Source: Myxococcales bacterium
GTDB lineage: Bacteria > Myxococcota_C > UBA6777
Reading direction: 5' to 3'
Assembly (NCBI GenBank): GCA_020632975.1
Contig: JACKEL010000001.1
Span: forward strand, 434,001-498,000
Length of the DNA stretch: 64,000 nt
In this document: in pieces, positions 44,916 to 53,910 of the stretch
Layout: each line of letters begins with the position of its first letter
How positions within the stretch are numbered: the stretch's first letter is position 1
Translations under genes and position numbers: made by a program
Notes under the pieces: generated by a model
Databases searched by the model: none
What the model was told of the DNA's origin: nothing
The model's input: only the letters and a program-made list of their open reading frames with translations

Positions 44916-45120
44916 GTTCCTCCAACCTCCCCTGCTCCTCCCCCGTGACCACCTCCCCCAAACAAAAACGCCCTCTTCTTCGGCAAGATGAAACACCCAT
45001 AGCACCATAACATCCCAACAAAGATCGCAACAAACCTGTGAGAGATGCGTTCCTCCTCCATACGCGCTTGCTCACCCAAAAACCGTGGGGAATGCCCGCA
45101 TCCCCAAAACGACTCCCCAC

Positions 45121-46116
45121 TCACTCCCAAGAAACGACCGCAGCCCCCCATGTATAGCCCAAACCTGCGGCTGCAAGGATGGCTGTCTGGCCTTTTTGAT
45201 ACATCCCCTGTTCTCGGGCGAGTTTGAGGGAAAGGATCTGATCCAGCTGCCCGATGTGTCCGTACTCTTTGAGGTAGATGCTCTTGGAGGTATCGACGCC
45301 GATCCCTTCCATCACCGCTTCGTGGGCAGACAGCTTCATATGCAAAAGAGCTACATAATCAATCTCTTCGGACGTTTTCGCTGCAAGCGACATCGCTTCT
45401 TGGATCGCTCTCACAAAGTTGGGTGCGCTGACCTTGCTCAACCGCCCCTTCATCTCTTCTTCATTGGGCACACGCAAGAAAAAGTCTGAGCGATTGGCGT
45501 CCGTGAGGAAAGTTTTGGTCCCTCCAACAGGAACAACCACAGCTTCGGCAAGTTGGCTGTCTGTGATCATCTTGGTCGATAGAACTTTCAGGCCCTCACC
45601 TTGGCGACGGATGACAGCAGCTCCCCCTCCCGCCGCAAGATCGTACATGAAACGCACGTTGGGATCGGTAAAGTCGATCAAGTCCCCATTGCGATAACCG
45701 CCCGCAACCAAGATAACATCGACTTCAGGGCGCGTCATGAAGATGCCTCGCGCTAACTCCAAGGCCAAGATAAAGGTGCAGCACTTCTGGTTGATATCGA
45801 ATGCCCAAGCCCGATCAGCCTGAACCCCCGCAGCCAACGCAGAACCCGTCGTCCACACAGGATACTCTTTCCACTCTTCGTTGATCGATATCACGACATC
45901 CACATCAGCCCCCGAAAGACCCGCGTCTGCGAGAGCTTTTTGGGCTGCCCAGATCGCCATCGCATTGGTGTGATCGTCAGGACCTGGGAGCGTCTTGCGT
46001 TCCAACCCCATCTTGTCGCGAACGACCCACACAGGCAAACCCGAAGCTTCTGCGATCTCCTCCGCGCTCATTGAACGTTCAGGAAGGTACATCCCCAATC
46101 CACAGATTACCGCCAT
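45121..46116 (-). CDS. 3-oxoacyl-ACP synthase III-like condensing enzyme (KAS III family)
   Basis: 331 residues, start preceded by TAGGAGGATC. The thiolase-fold halves are clear, and the nucleophile lies in FDINQKCCTF; Cys112 aligns with the FabH cysteine. His259 in ALLHMKLS matches the FabH PHQAN histidine. The FabH asparagine position (YGNTS) is His287 here (YGHIGQ). Canonical FabH starts type II FAS by joining acetyl-CoA and malonyl-ACP. With FAS-I present and the triad altered, this protein may instead serve a secondary pathway or act as an acyl transferase. It stands alone; the nearest minus-strand gene is distant. Confidence 0.85.
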   Translation of the reverse strand: MAVICGLGMYLPERSMSAEEIAEASGLPVWVVRDKMGLERKTLPGPDDHTNAMAIWAAQKALADAGLSGADVDVVISINEEWKEYPVWTTGSALAAGVQADRAWAFDINQKCCTFILALELARGIFMTRPEVDVILVAGGYRNGDLIDFTDPNVRFMYDLAAGGGAAVIRRQGEGLKVLSTKMITDSQLAEAVVVPVGGTKTFLTDANRSDFFLRVPNEEEMKGRLSKVSAPNFVRAIQEAMSLAAKTSEEIDYVALLHMKLSAHEAVMEGIGVDTSKSIYLKEYGHIGQLDQILSLKLAREQGMYQKGQTAILAAAGLGYTWGAAVVSWE

Positions 46117-46498
46117 CTCTTGATCCTCCTAGTTTTTCTTGCGTATCCCACACCTTCTATCGACAGAAAAGTTTTGCCTACTCTCCGCGAAAAAACAACA
46201 CAAAAACGCGACCCAAAACAACACCTGTCCAAACACTCAAAGGTCTCTTTTTTAGAAGAGTTGTGCGCTCCCCAACCCCCTAGAGACAAAGAGAAGGACG
46301 GGACATCCGTGTGTTCTGACAAAACAACACTCTCTTAGAAAAGTGTGCAGCGTGCGTCTGTCGGGCTTCACCAAAGAAGCAAATCGCTTCGTGACAGACA
46401 AAAAAGAAGCATTATTTTTGTTTTTGTCTTATTTGGTGGAGGCGCGTGTCGATGAGCGGTCGCTCTCCTCGGCCCAAAAGAACGGAAAGAACGAACAC

Positions 46499-46999
46499 AT
46501 GTATATCTCGTGGTTACCCGAACATTACCTCAAAGGCTCCGCCAAGCTCGGCCTTACACATATCCCAGGGATGCCTCCAGGAAACCGAGACGAAGACCTC
46601 GATGCGCTCGAAGCCATCGGCGTGACACACATCTTTTGTTTTGTCGAAGGAGAAGAACTCGGTTGGCTTGAGCCCGAAGAAACGATTGCAGAACGAACAC
46701 ACGCCGTTTCTCAACGCGGCATCCGCTTTTTCCACCGTCCCATCGTCGATTACGAAGCCCCAGCCCTCGAACAAGCCCGCAACATCGTCCAAGAGATCCA
46801 AGAGGCCCTAACACAAGGAGGGACGGTCATCTTGCACTGTTGGGCGGGCTTAGGGCGCGCAGGAACACTCACGGCCTGTCTTCTCACAGCTCTTGGTGAA
46901 GAACCTGATCAAGCGATCGAAAGTGTCCGTGCTTTCCGTGAATACGCGATCCAATCAGAAGAACAAGAGGACTTTATCTTCACCTACGCACAAACGTAA
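46499..46999 (+). CDS. Dual-specificity phosphatase-like protein
   Basis: 166 residues from ATG 46499. The frame opens at 46343, but the upstream part has no family match. The CX5R loop is HCWAGLGRAGT (Cys114, Arg120), and a likely general acid is Asp84 in IVDYEAP. The N-terminal SWLPEHYLKGSAKLGLTHIPGMPPGNRDEDL matches bacterial members related to CDKN3-type phosphatases. It removes phosphate from Ser/Thr/Tyr proteins or other phosphoesters. The ribosome site (ACGGAAAG) is weak, so the start is moderately sure. Confidence 0.85.
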   Translation: MYISWLPEHYLKGSAKLGLTHIPGMPPGNRDEDLDALEAIGVTHIFCFVEGEELGWLEPEETIAERTHAVSQRGIRFFHRPIVDYEAPALEQARNIVQEIQEALTQGGTVILHCWAGLGRAGTLTACLLTALGEEPDQAIESVRAFREYAIQSEEQEDFIFTYAQT

Positions 47000-47176
47000 C
47001 CGAACAAGATTCCCATCGTATCGAAGAAAACATCTCCCCTCTTGGCATATCCTGCATTGCTTTCTAGGGTGTACCTACAAACTCGTCCTTAACTTTGCGG
47101 CCCACACCCAAAGATGTCCCTCAAAGATATCATACAAAAACAATCCTCTACCCCCTCTCACCGCGGGAGTCCTCCG

Positions 47177-47752
47177 ATGCGAAACCTTTGCTTTCTGTTT
47201 TTTGTTTTGGTTTGTCTTGGTTTTACAGGTTCTTTTTTCTCTTGTACCCCACCCAACACCGCTGCGGATGGTCAACAAACGGCTGACGCCAGTCCAGATA
47301 TCCCCGCAGATCAAGACCTTCAGATGACCGCAGAAGACTTTGGATGCATCCTCACATGGGACAAAGTCAACCATTACCGTATCACCAACAAACTAGGCTA
47401 TCTCTCGCAAACCCTAGAAGTTGCGCGCTCTGCGAATGGCGGGACCTTTCCTGTGGGTACGATTATCCAGTTGGTTCCTCAAGAAGCCATGGTCAAACGA
47501 CGCAAAGGCTGGAACCCCACGACCAACGATTGGGAGTTTTTCTTTCTCAACGTCAGCAAACAAGGGACAGAGATCGCCACGCGCGGCAAAGAAGAAGTCA
47601 AAAACGCCTTTGGAGGGCAGTGTTTTTCTTGTCACAACAAAGCAGCGCCACAATGGGACTTGATCTGTGGCGCAGATCATGGCTGTGATCCTCTACCCTT
47701 CGATGAAAAAGCCATCGAAGCCCTACAAAAAGACGATCCCCGCTGCCCCTAG
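47177..47752 (+). CDS. Cytochrome P460-like haem lipoprotein
   Basis: 191 residues from ATG 47177, chosen because the signal peptide begins there; the frame opens at 47114. The lipid anchor Cys follows FFS. The body holds FPVGTIIQLVPQEAMVKRR, WEFFFLNVSKQG and one haem c motif CFSCH near the C-terminus, the arrangement of cytochrome P460 / cytochrome c-prime-beta proteins. These oxidise hydroxylamine or bind NO. Assignment to the family is moderate, substrate unknown. Confidence 0.75.
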   Translation: MRNLCFLFFVLVCLGFTGSFFSCTPPNTAADGQQTADASPDIPADQDLQMTAEDFGCILTWDKVNHYRITNKLGYLSQTLEVARSANGGTFPVGTIIQLVPQEAMVKRRKGWNPTTNDWEFFFLNVSKQGTEIATRGKEEVKNAFGGQCFSCHNKAAPQWDLICGADHGCDPLPFDEKAIEALQKDDPRCP

Positions 47753-47884
47753 TGTCCCGCCACCTGTCCATTCACAAAACAAATGCCCGCCCAAACCGTC
47801 CACATCCTGCACAGACAAGAAACCCGCCGACATCCTCCGAAGACAACGAGTTGAAAAATAAATACTATTTCTAAGATCTATGGG

Positions 47885-47899
47885 TGGCACACCGATTGC
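47885..47899 (+). promoter_or_regulatory. Sigma-54 promoter (-24/-12)
   Basis: TGGCAC (47885-47890), five bases, then TTGC (47896-47899): the GG and GC dinucleotides are ten bases apart, as sigma-54 requires. It lies 55 bases before the ATG of the next gene, which has its own AAAGGAG site. The match to the consensus is complete at the invariant positions. Expression would depend on an AAA+ activator binding upstream. Confidence 0.75.
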
Positions 47900-47953
47900 C
47901 TAGCGCGCTCACGTCCCTTCATTTCAGTTGCCATATCACAAAAGGAGTGCCCC

Positions 47954-49099
47954 ATGAGCCGCCCTATCACGAACCAAGACAGTCCTTCTATCCAGAATCG
48001 TTACCCAGCATCATCTACATCGACGTCACCTTCTAATCCACCAACATCCACCTCCAAAGCCACGCAAACATCGACATCTTCGCACTTTGAACACTCCAGC
48101 CAGAACTGGTCTCAGTTCAAAAAAAGCCATCAAGAAAGCCATCAACTCGGCCCTTCGGGAGCCTCTAGCGGCTACCGTAACAAAGGAGGCGACCTTCTCG
48201 ATCAGGCCTCTGGCATGGCACAGAAAGCAGGATTTAACCCCAAGATCCAAGGGCAGGCTTCTGGTCGTGTCGCAGCTTCAGACAATCAGTTCCAAGGCAG
48301 CGTCGGTGGCGACTGGGGACACGCGAACTTCCAAGGGGAGGCACACTTCTTAGAAGCGCAAGGCCAAGTGAAAGGCGAAGCAGGGATCCGCGGCGCAAAT
48401 GTTTATGCCCATGGAGAAGCATCTTTTAGCGCAAACCTCGCGCGCATCGAAGGAAAAGGGCAAGTCAAGATCAATGGTGTGGGGGAACTCAATGTTCAAG
48501 GAAACGTCACGATCGGCGCCAATGGCCGAGCTTATGGTAGCGTACAGATTGGTAAAGATGGTGTTTATGCAGAAGTTGGGGGAAAGGCTTTCGTGGGGGT
48601 AGAAGCCTCTGTCTCGGGGACTTGGAAGTCTGACAATGGCGCAACAGTAAGTGCATCAGCGGCATTCAAAGCAGGGATAGGCATAGAAGGTAGCGCAAAA
48701 GTCGGATTCAAGGACGGAAAGCTCAACTTAAAGATCGACTTTGGAATCGCCTTGGGCGTCGGTTTCCGCATAAGTCTAGACATCTCGATCGACTTCAACA
48801 AACTAGGCAAGTCGATTACAGACTTCTTCTCGAAACTCTTTGGTGGAGGCGGAGACAAAAACGTCGACCTCAGCAAGATGTTGAAGAAGATGTCTGAGAG
48901 CAATCCCGATATGTTCAAGGAGCTGATGAAGGTCATGGATGGAGCCACCAAACAGCTCTCCAACTTCAACACTGACAACTCAAATAAAGCAAACAACCCA
49001 AACAAGCCAACGAGCGACACAAAAACAGAGCCCCCCCCCCCACAAACTTCCGCTCACATCGCAACAACAAGCACTGAGGACAACAGCACCGACACGTAA
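47954..49099 (+). CDS. Repetitive beta/Gly-rich protein of unknown function, sigma-54 controlled
   Basis: 381 residues without a signal peptide. Residues 1-75 are Ser/Thr/Gln/His-rich and disordered. About 95-300 alternate short hydrophobic strands with Gly/Ala turns (GQASGRVAASDNQFQGSVGG, GQVKGEAGIRGANVYAHGEA, GKAFVGVEASVSGTWKSDNG), giving an amyloid-like or solenoid look. About 300-345 form an amphipathic segment with FFSKLFGGGGD and KKMSESNPDMFKELMKVM. The tail is Asn/Thr/Pro-rich. Similar alternation occurs in proteins loaded by contractile or other secretion machines, but no family was recognised and the role is open. Strong ribosome site AAAGGAG. Confidence 0.75.
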   Translation: MSRPITNQDSPSIQNRYPASSTSTSPSNPPTSTSKATQTSTSSHFEHSSQNWSQFKKSHQESHQLGPSGASSGYRNKGGDLLDQASGMAQKAGFNPKIQGQASGRVAASDNQFQGSVGGDWGHANFQGEAHFLEAQGQVKGEAGIRGANVYAHGEASFSANLARIEGKGQVKINGVGELNVQGNVTIGANGRAYGSVQIGKDGVYAEVGGKAFVGVEASVSGTWKSDNGATVSASAAFKAGIGIEGSAKVGFKDGKLNLKIDFGIALGVGFRISLDISIDFNKLGKSITDFFSKLFGGGGDKNVDLSKMLKKMSESNPDMFKELMKVMDGATKQLSNFNTDNSNKANNPNKPTSDTKTEPPPPQTSAHIATTSTEDNSTDT

Positions 49100-49297
49100 G
49101 AAGCCTCCCTCTCGCCTCCTTCCCCGCCATAAAAAAGCCTACCGTGGTACCTTCCTCTCCCAACGTAAATCACTGCTTTTCCAGGCCCCCAAAAGCTCCT
49201 CGCCTTTCTCTATACACGCCCTTTTCATTCAACTCATGGCCGTATATGTTCCCAAAGCACCCAAAAGAGAGGTGCGCAAAGAAAGGGTGTATAACAG

Positions 49298-50422
49298 ATG
49301 GAATCTACGGATGTAGTGGGCCGTTTGGATGAAGATCTGGCGATGTTGCAGATGTCGCCATTGTATGAGCAACTGAAGTCTTTGGGTCTCCCCTTGTTTC
49401 GGCGATTATCCTTGCACGATCGGATGATCCACTACACCATCGCAGGGCGCTTGTGGAAGGTGGCTTTACCGATCACCTTCACACCTTTTGCCTCGACACA
49501 ACCGTGTTCAGCGCGTTGTGTGTTTTGTTCAGAGACCTTGGTCCACAAAGAAGCTTCGACGCTCTCTGCAACCCTCCGCCCGGATAGCGCTTACTTTGAA
49601 GGACTGCAACGCGCACTGCTTGCTTTACGCGACCTTCCTTTGTGCTACTCACTCTCTGGTCTCGAAGCCACCGATCAAGCCGCTTGGTTGGAGGATTTGT
49701 TAGATGTCCTTCAGACACACCAAGACGATGGGGGAAAAGTGGAAGAAAAGGTGTTGTACAGCAACGCCGCAGGACTGGCCCGCGAAACAACAGGCGAACG
49801 ATTGTTACCGCGTCTGCGGGCTTTCGATTTGACGCGCTTAGAGATCTCCCGCCACCACAACCGCCAAGAAAACAACGACGCGATCATGCGTTTTCGCCGA
49901 GGACAGCCGATTCAAGAACAAGCCATCTTTGAACGAACATTACGGGATCTGCTGGATATCGAGATCCCTGTACGCCTCGTTTGTGTGTTGCAAGTAGGTG
50001 GCGTGGACTCCATCAAGGGCGTGTGGGATTACCTTGCGTGGGCAGCGTCTTTTGGCGTGAAGGATGTGGTTTTTCGCGAGTATTCTCGCCTCCATCACCT
50101 CTACCAAGAAAACCAGACTTATCGGCATATCGAGTCCCATCGCGTGGTCTTGGAAGACCTATTGGCCGAGCTTTTTTCGCAGCCCTTACCGCAAGGATGT
50201 ACTTGGAGCGGTCTCACGGTGGGCTACTACTTTTGGAACATCGAGATGCGTACAGCAGAAGGAGTGCGTGTAACATTCGAAACATCCGACTACCAAGCGA
50301 TGAAGGCGCGCCACCGCTCTGATACACTTTATAAGCTGGTTTACCACGCCAACGGGCATCTCTGTGGGGACTGGGACCCTTCCAAAAGCATCGTCTGGTC
50401 GGCATCTTCAACACACGAGTGA
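49298..50422 (+). CDS. Radical SAM protein
   Basis: 374 residues. The iron-sulfur cluster motif is CSARCVFC (C-x3-C-x2-C) near residue 70. Downstream come radical SAM barrel features: YSLSGLEATDQAAWLEDLLDVL in the GGE-like position, LEISRHHNRQENNDAIMRF, and IPVRLVCVLQVGGVDS. This resembles MoaA/viperin-like general radical SAM folds. No SPASM cysteine cluster is apparent at the C-terminus. No precursor peptide or partner gene is seen nearby, so the substrate is unknown. The start codon lacks a clear Shine-Dalgarno site. Confidence 0.85.
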   Translation: MESTDVVGRLDEDLAMLQMSPLYEQLKSLGLPLFRRLSLHDRMIHYTIAGRLWKVALPITFTPFASTQPCSARCVFCSETLVHKEASTLSATLRPDSAYFEGLQRALLALRDLPLCYSLSGLEATDQAAWLEDLLDVLQTHQDDGGKVEEKVLYSNAAGLARETTGERLLPRLRAFDLTRLEISRHHNRQENNDAIMRFRRGQPIQEQAIFERTLRDLLDIEIPVRLVCVLQVGGVDSIKGVWDYLAWAASFGVKDVVFREYSRLHHLYQENQTYRHIESHRVVLEDLLAELFSQPLPQGCTWSGLTVGYYFWNIEMRTAEGVRVTFETSDYQAMKARHRSDTLYKLVYHANGHLCGDWDPSKSIVWSASSTHE

Positions 50423-50522
50423 AGCATCTTGGCGATGCTCTCACGGCGATGCTTTCTAGGCTGTAGGACACCCCACCCAAGAAAGCGAGCACGACAGCCC
50501 CACAAAAGCCCCCCTTTTTCTC

Positions 50523-51524
50523 TCAACCAAAGAAAGAAGAAAGCCCTACAGCCTTCAGACTTTCTTCCCAAAGCATCTCCTCAGAAGTCTGATCCCGCTC
50601 GGCGGGGAGCAGCACCGCAGGACCCGCTTTTCCACGTCCAGCGGGACCAAAGAAATCGCGATCTTGGGCCTTGGGATCGCAAGCAGCCATCAAGATACCG
50701 TGTGTCCCGTCTTCTGTAGAGTGTGCGTTGCGCAGGGTGCTCCACAAGATATAGCGATCCAACAGTCTCGTCCCCCCCGCGGTGCTGGTCTTTCCCTGTA
50801 AGCCAGAGTCTGTGGGTCCTGGGTGAGCGCACAAACACTTGATCTTACTCGCAGAATCTGGCCGTTCCGCCGCGATATGATCTGCGAGCGCGTAAGTAAA
50901 CAGCAGATTGGCAAGTTTGCTTTGTTGGTAGCGTCTCCAACGCCCGATCCCTGGGAACCCGTCACCACCGAGCTTTCCACCGTTGGCGCGAAGATAGGCC
51001 GCATCCAATGCAGGACCACGACGCGCACCACTCGAATGGTTGACAACGCGCGCTTCTCCCCGATCTTGCGCGGCTTTTTCCAACAAAGGCCAAAGCCCAC
51101 TCGTCAACAAAAAGTGCGAAAGATGGTTGGTCTGCATCTGAACATCAAAGCCATCTCCTGTCGCAAGATCCGATATCCCCATCACGCCCGCGTTGTTGCA
51201 CAAGACATCAATTCCCTCTGGGCAGCGCTCTTTGAGCATCGCGGACGCTCGCCGAACGCTCGCATACTCCTGCAGATCACAGGGAACCAGTTCGGCACGG
51301 AGACCCAAGGAGAGGAGTTCGTCTTTGGCCTTCTCTGCTCGCTGTGAAGGACGGTTTAACATGATCACCCGCGCCCCTAACTCGCCGCAGGTCTGGGCAA
51401 GAACCTTCCCTGTCCCGCTCGTACAACCCGTGATCGCGATGGTCTTGCCCTCTTGCTTCGGAAGACTCGCAACATACGCAGGATAATGTTGGGTAGATGG
51501 GGTGATTGGTTTCCAAAACGACAT
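50523..51524 (-). CDS. Short-chain dehydrogenase/reductase
   Basis: 333 residues with TGCTSGTG (cofactor loop), NNAGVMG, the catalytic serine in VVNHSSGARRG and YQQSK as the Tyr/Lys pair. It belongs to the same broad retinol dehydrogenase-like group as the gene at 20079, but the two are clearly divergent. NADP(H) use is likely, substrate unknown. A decayed TetR fragment lies just upstream on the same strand, perhaps its former regulator. Confidence 0.88.
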   Translation of the reverse strand: MSFWKPITPSTQHYPAYVASLPKQEGKTIAITGCTSGTGKVLAQTCGELGARVIMLNRPSQRAEKAKDELLSLGLRAELVPCDLQEYASVRRASAMLKERCPEGIDVLCNNAGVMGISDLATGDGFDVQMQTNHLSHFLLTSGLWPLLEKAAQDRGEARVVNHSSGARRGPALDAAYLRANGGKLGGDGFPGIGRWRRYQQSKLANLLFTYALADHIAAERPDSASKIKCLCAHPGPTDSGLQGKTSTAGGTRLLDRYILWSTLRNAHSTEDGTHGILMAACDPKAQDRDFFGPAGRGKAGPAVLLPAERDQTSEEMLWEESLKAVGLSSFFG

Positions 51525-51659
51525 CTCTCACTCCTTGTTGGAGGCTTGGCCTCGCATGAAACGGCTTGTTTTCGTTCTATCGTGCGGCTCTACCAAACAA
51601 AAGAAGCTATCCTCTAAACGACGACCCGCTCTCCACCACGCGCATCTTCGAGGCGTCAG

Positions 51660-51750
51660 TCCACCTCCTTTTGTCTGATAAAGGACGTTAACAAGATCTT
51701 CTTTGCTGTTGAAGTGTTGATCGATGGAACTCGCAACACATCTGCACGAC
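51660..51750 (-). pseudogene. TetR helix-turn-helix fragment
   Basis: A minus-strand frame encodes SSIDQHFNSKEDLVNVLYQ, very like the recognition helix and following motif of TetR proteins (Y-x-H-F-x-S-K-E-D-L). Sequence on either side is not recognisable as TetR, and no full gene is open. It is read as a remnant of a regulator beside the SDR gene. Confidence 0.4.
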
Positions 51751-51799
51751 ACATGTCCTCTGGAAAGAACCCGCAACACAACGCACAACACAACAAACC

Positions 51800-52105
51800 G
51801 TCATAATCCTAGCATCCCCCCTTTTCCCCGGACGCTACATCCTGTTTTCTGCCACAAAAGTATCCGAGCCAGTATTTTCAAATTGATTTGCTCTGGTCAC
51901 CAGCTGGTCGTTATCTCGTGGTGTCGATGTACGCGGGAGCAAAACGCGACGACGTAAAGAAACCCACTTTGTTGTCTTGGGATCTCCACAACCACAACAA
52001 AGCAAAAAAATCGAGGTAGACAAAAAAGGTAAACTCTTTGGAAAACTCAGTTGGGATGAAGAAGGTCGGTTGGTTTGTGGCAAGAAAAAATGGACCATTG
52101 GATAA
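51800..52105 (+). pseudogene. Decayed beta-propeller gene, C-terminal part
   Basis: Three overlapping plus-strand frames join into propeller-like protein. PGRYILFSATKVSEPVFS (frame from about 51827) leads to FQIDLLWSPAGRYLVVSMYAG and TLLSWDLHNHNKAK in a second frame. After the A7 run at 52004-52010 the third frame continues KIEVDKKGKLFG and KLSWDEEGRLVCGKKKWTIG to a TAA at 52103. One extra A in the run would restore the second junction. The upstream part is missing. It could be a real pseudogene or, at the A7 run, a sequencing error. Confidence 0.5.
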
Positions 52106-52133
52106 AGATTTATTGCAAATCCCTACAAGATAT

Positions 52134-53516
52134 TTAAGAGGTTTTTTCACGACCTCCAGCAAGCCAGTTTGCAATCCCCTCCCGGCCAAAGATCCAAACA
52201 CTCGAAGCACCTAAAAAGCCGAGAGAAAAGGCACGAAACTTTGAGACTTCGGGCCAAAGGAGTCGCAAAAGCACCGCGATTCCCAGCCCCAAACCAACAA
52301 AAAAGATCGTCATCATCAAACCAGATGGTGGCTTTTCTTGGACTTCGAGTGTGACAGAAAGTTCAACATCCTTTCCCAAAGCCTCCGATAACTCGCGTAT
52401 ATCTTCTTGTGTCGCGTTCTTCAAAAGCTCCAAAGATACAATTTTTGCTTTGGGGAGTCTCACAAGCATCTCGCGCAGCGAAGGTGAGTAAACCCCCCAG
52501 CAAAGCGTAAAAGACGCCAATTTTTTCAGTTCGGAGAGAGGCGACCAATCCAAGGCTGCACTCAACGCAACCAACTGGGCATCGACTTGTTTTGATGTGG
52601 AAACCTTCTCAAAACTCAGGTCAACCAGAAGACTCTCAACGAAACCAAGCTCTTGCAGGTGCACAAACTCTCCCACAATCTTCAGTGTTTCAGAGGGCAA
52701 TCTACAACCTTCAAAACGAAGGGATTCCAGAGCCCGAAACACACGAAGACCCGCCATGACCTGCGAAGAAAACATCCAACCTGAGAGAACCAGCGTCCGA
52801 GCAGAACAAAAGACTTCCCAAGAAACAAACCCCAACACTTCTTCTGATTCGCTTGCAGGAGCTCCGCTAAAAAACAAAGAAAAAGCCTCCAAACCGCGCA
52901 GATCTCCCATCGACAAAAAAGCCGCACCATCCGTATCTTTGCTTACTTCCATGGACAGCTCTTTCAAGGAAGACATTTTTGAGAGAAACCCCAAACAAGA
53001 GCCAGGAAGCGAAGAGAACCCCAAAGAGAGGCGTTCCACTTGTTGCCACGTAGCCAAGCTGCTCAAGAAATCTTCTCGCGCTTTGATAGACTCCAACACA
53101 ACTTCTTTTAGAGCCGAAAGACCCGCAACTTCCTCTAGGATCTTCGACGTTAATTTCCCCATCTCTCCAAAAGTCACCTTTTCCAACTGAGGCAGCTTGC
53201 GAAAAACACGCATCGCTTCAGCAGAAAAAGCATTTTTTACGCAAAAGATCACCTCTCTGAGATGTGGTAAAGCCTCGCAAAGAACCAATGCACCCGATTC
53301 ATCAAGGACATCCACAGTCAAAAGTAAGATGCGTACATCTTGGCGCGCTTCTTCATCCTCGCCAAGCCAAACATCACCAAGCTCGGGCTCTTCGCAGTCT
53401 TTGACAGAGAGAAAGTCACCACCCTCTTGGTAGTCCCACTCCCACCCTCGCACGTGCTTTGTCACCTTTCCCTCCTGTGATAAAAGATTTGAGAGCGTAG
53501 GATCGCAACCTAGCAC
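52134..53516 (-). CDS. Leucine-rich-repeat-like protein with C-terminal membrane helices
   Basis: 460 residues. Between about 70 and 345 there are irregular leucine-rich repeats of 24-30 residues (LPHLREVIFCVKN, LPQLEKVTFGEMGKL, LSALKEVVLESIK, QQVERLSLGFSSLPG, LESLRFEGCRLPS). The last 60 residues hold two hydrophobic helices (TIFFVGLGLGIAVLLRLLW and AFSLGFLGASSVWIF) and a basic end, so the repeats are probably anchored in a membrane. The only in-frame start (GTG 53516) has no Shine-Dalgarno site, and the coding look continues upstream to a stop at 53571, so the 5' end may be lost or misread. Function unknown. Confidence 0.65.
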   Translation of the reverse strand: MLGCDPTLSNLLSQEGKVTKHVRGWEWDYQEGGDFLSVKDCEEPELGDVWLGEDEEARQDVRILLLTVDVLDESGALVLCEALPHLREVIFCVKNAFSAEAMRVFRKLPQLEKVTFGEMGKLTSKILEEVAGLSALKEVVLESIKAREDFLSSLATWQQVERLSLGFSSLPGSCLGFLSKMSSLKELSMEVSKDTDGAAFLSMGDLRGLEAFSLFFSGAPASESEEVLGFVSWEVFCSARTLVLSGWMFSSQVMAGLRVFRALESLRFEGCRLPSETLKIVGEFVHLQELGFVESLLVDLSFEKVSTSKQVDAQLVALSAALDWSPLSELKKLASFTLCWGVYSPSLREMLVRLPKAKIVSLELLKNATQEDIRELSEALGKDVELSVTLEVQEKPPSGLMMTIFFVGLGLGIAVLLRLLWPEVSKFRAFSLGFLGASSVWIFGREGIANWLAGGREKTS

Positions 53517-53910
53517 AGTTTTTTCGTTCCAACAATTTAGGCCAAGGTCTTCACTCCAAAGAAAGACGGCTTAGAACGACTCACGCACCAGAAATGCTTT
53601 ACGTTGGCGCTCCAACAAAAGCTGCCCTATGAGGAACAAAGCTGGGCCGAGCCCACTCCCCCTAGCTCCTCAACGAGACGCCTCACAACACAACTTCCCT
53701 TGGTGACGCCTCGCAACACAGCGCCTCTCGAGAAGAGCGATACCACCGCACATTTGAGCTGCACTCCTCTCTCAAAGTCCCCAACACAAGCAGAGAGCGC
53801 CCCCCCGCGCTTGCCTTCGCGCTTGACGGCAGGGTTGGGTTGTCCTTAAATGGGCCAAAGCCACTTGGCAACCATCTGGGCGACAAGCCCTTTTGAGGAG
53901 AATTTTTCTG
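53517..53910. other. Gap with possible membrane-helix remnant on minus strand
   Basis: Nearly 400 bases without an accepted gene. On the minus strand, 53571-53669 encodes GLGPALFLIGQLLLERQRKAF and a short tail to a TAA stop, with no start codon. It looks like the end of a C-terminal transmembrane anchor with a basic tail. The rest is low in recognisable signal. GAGGAG at 53895-53900 serves the next gene. Confidence 0.35.
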
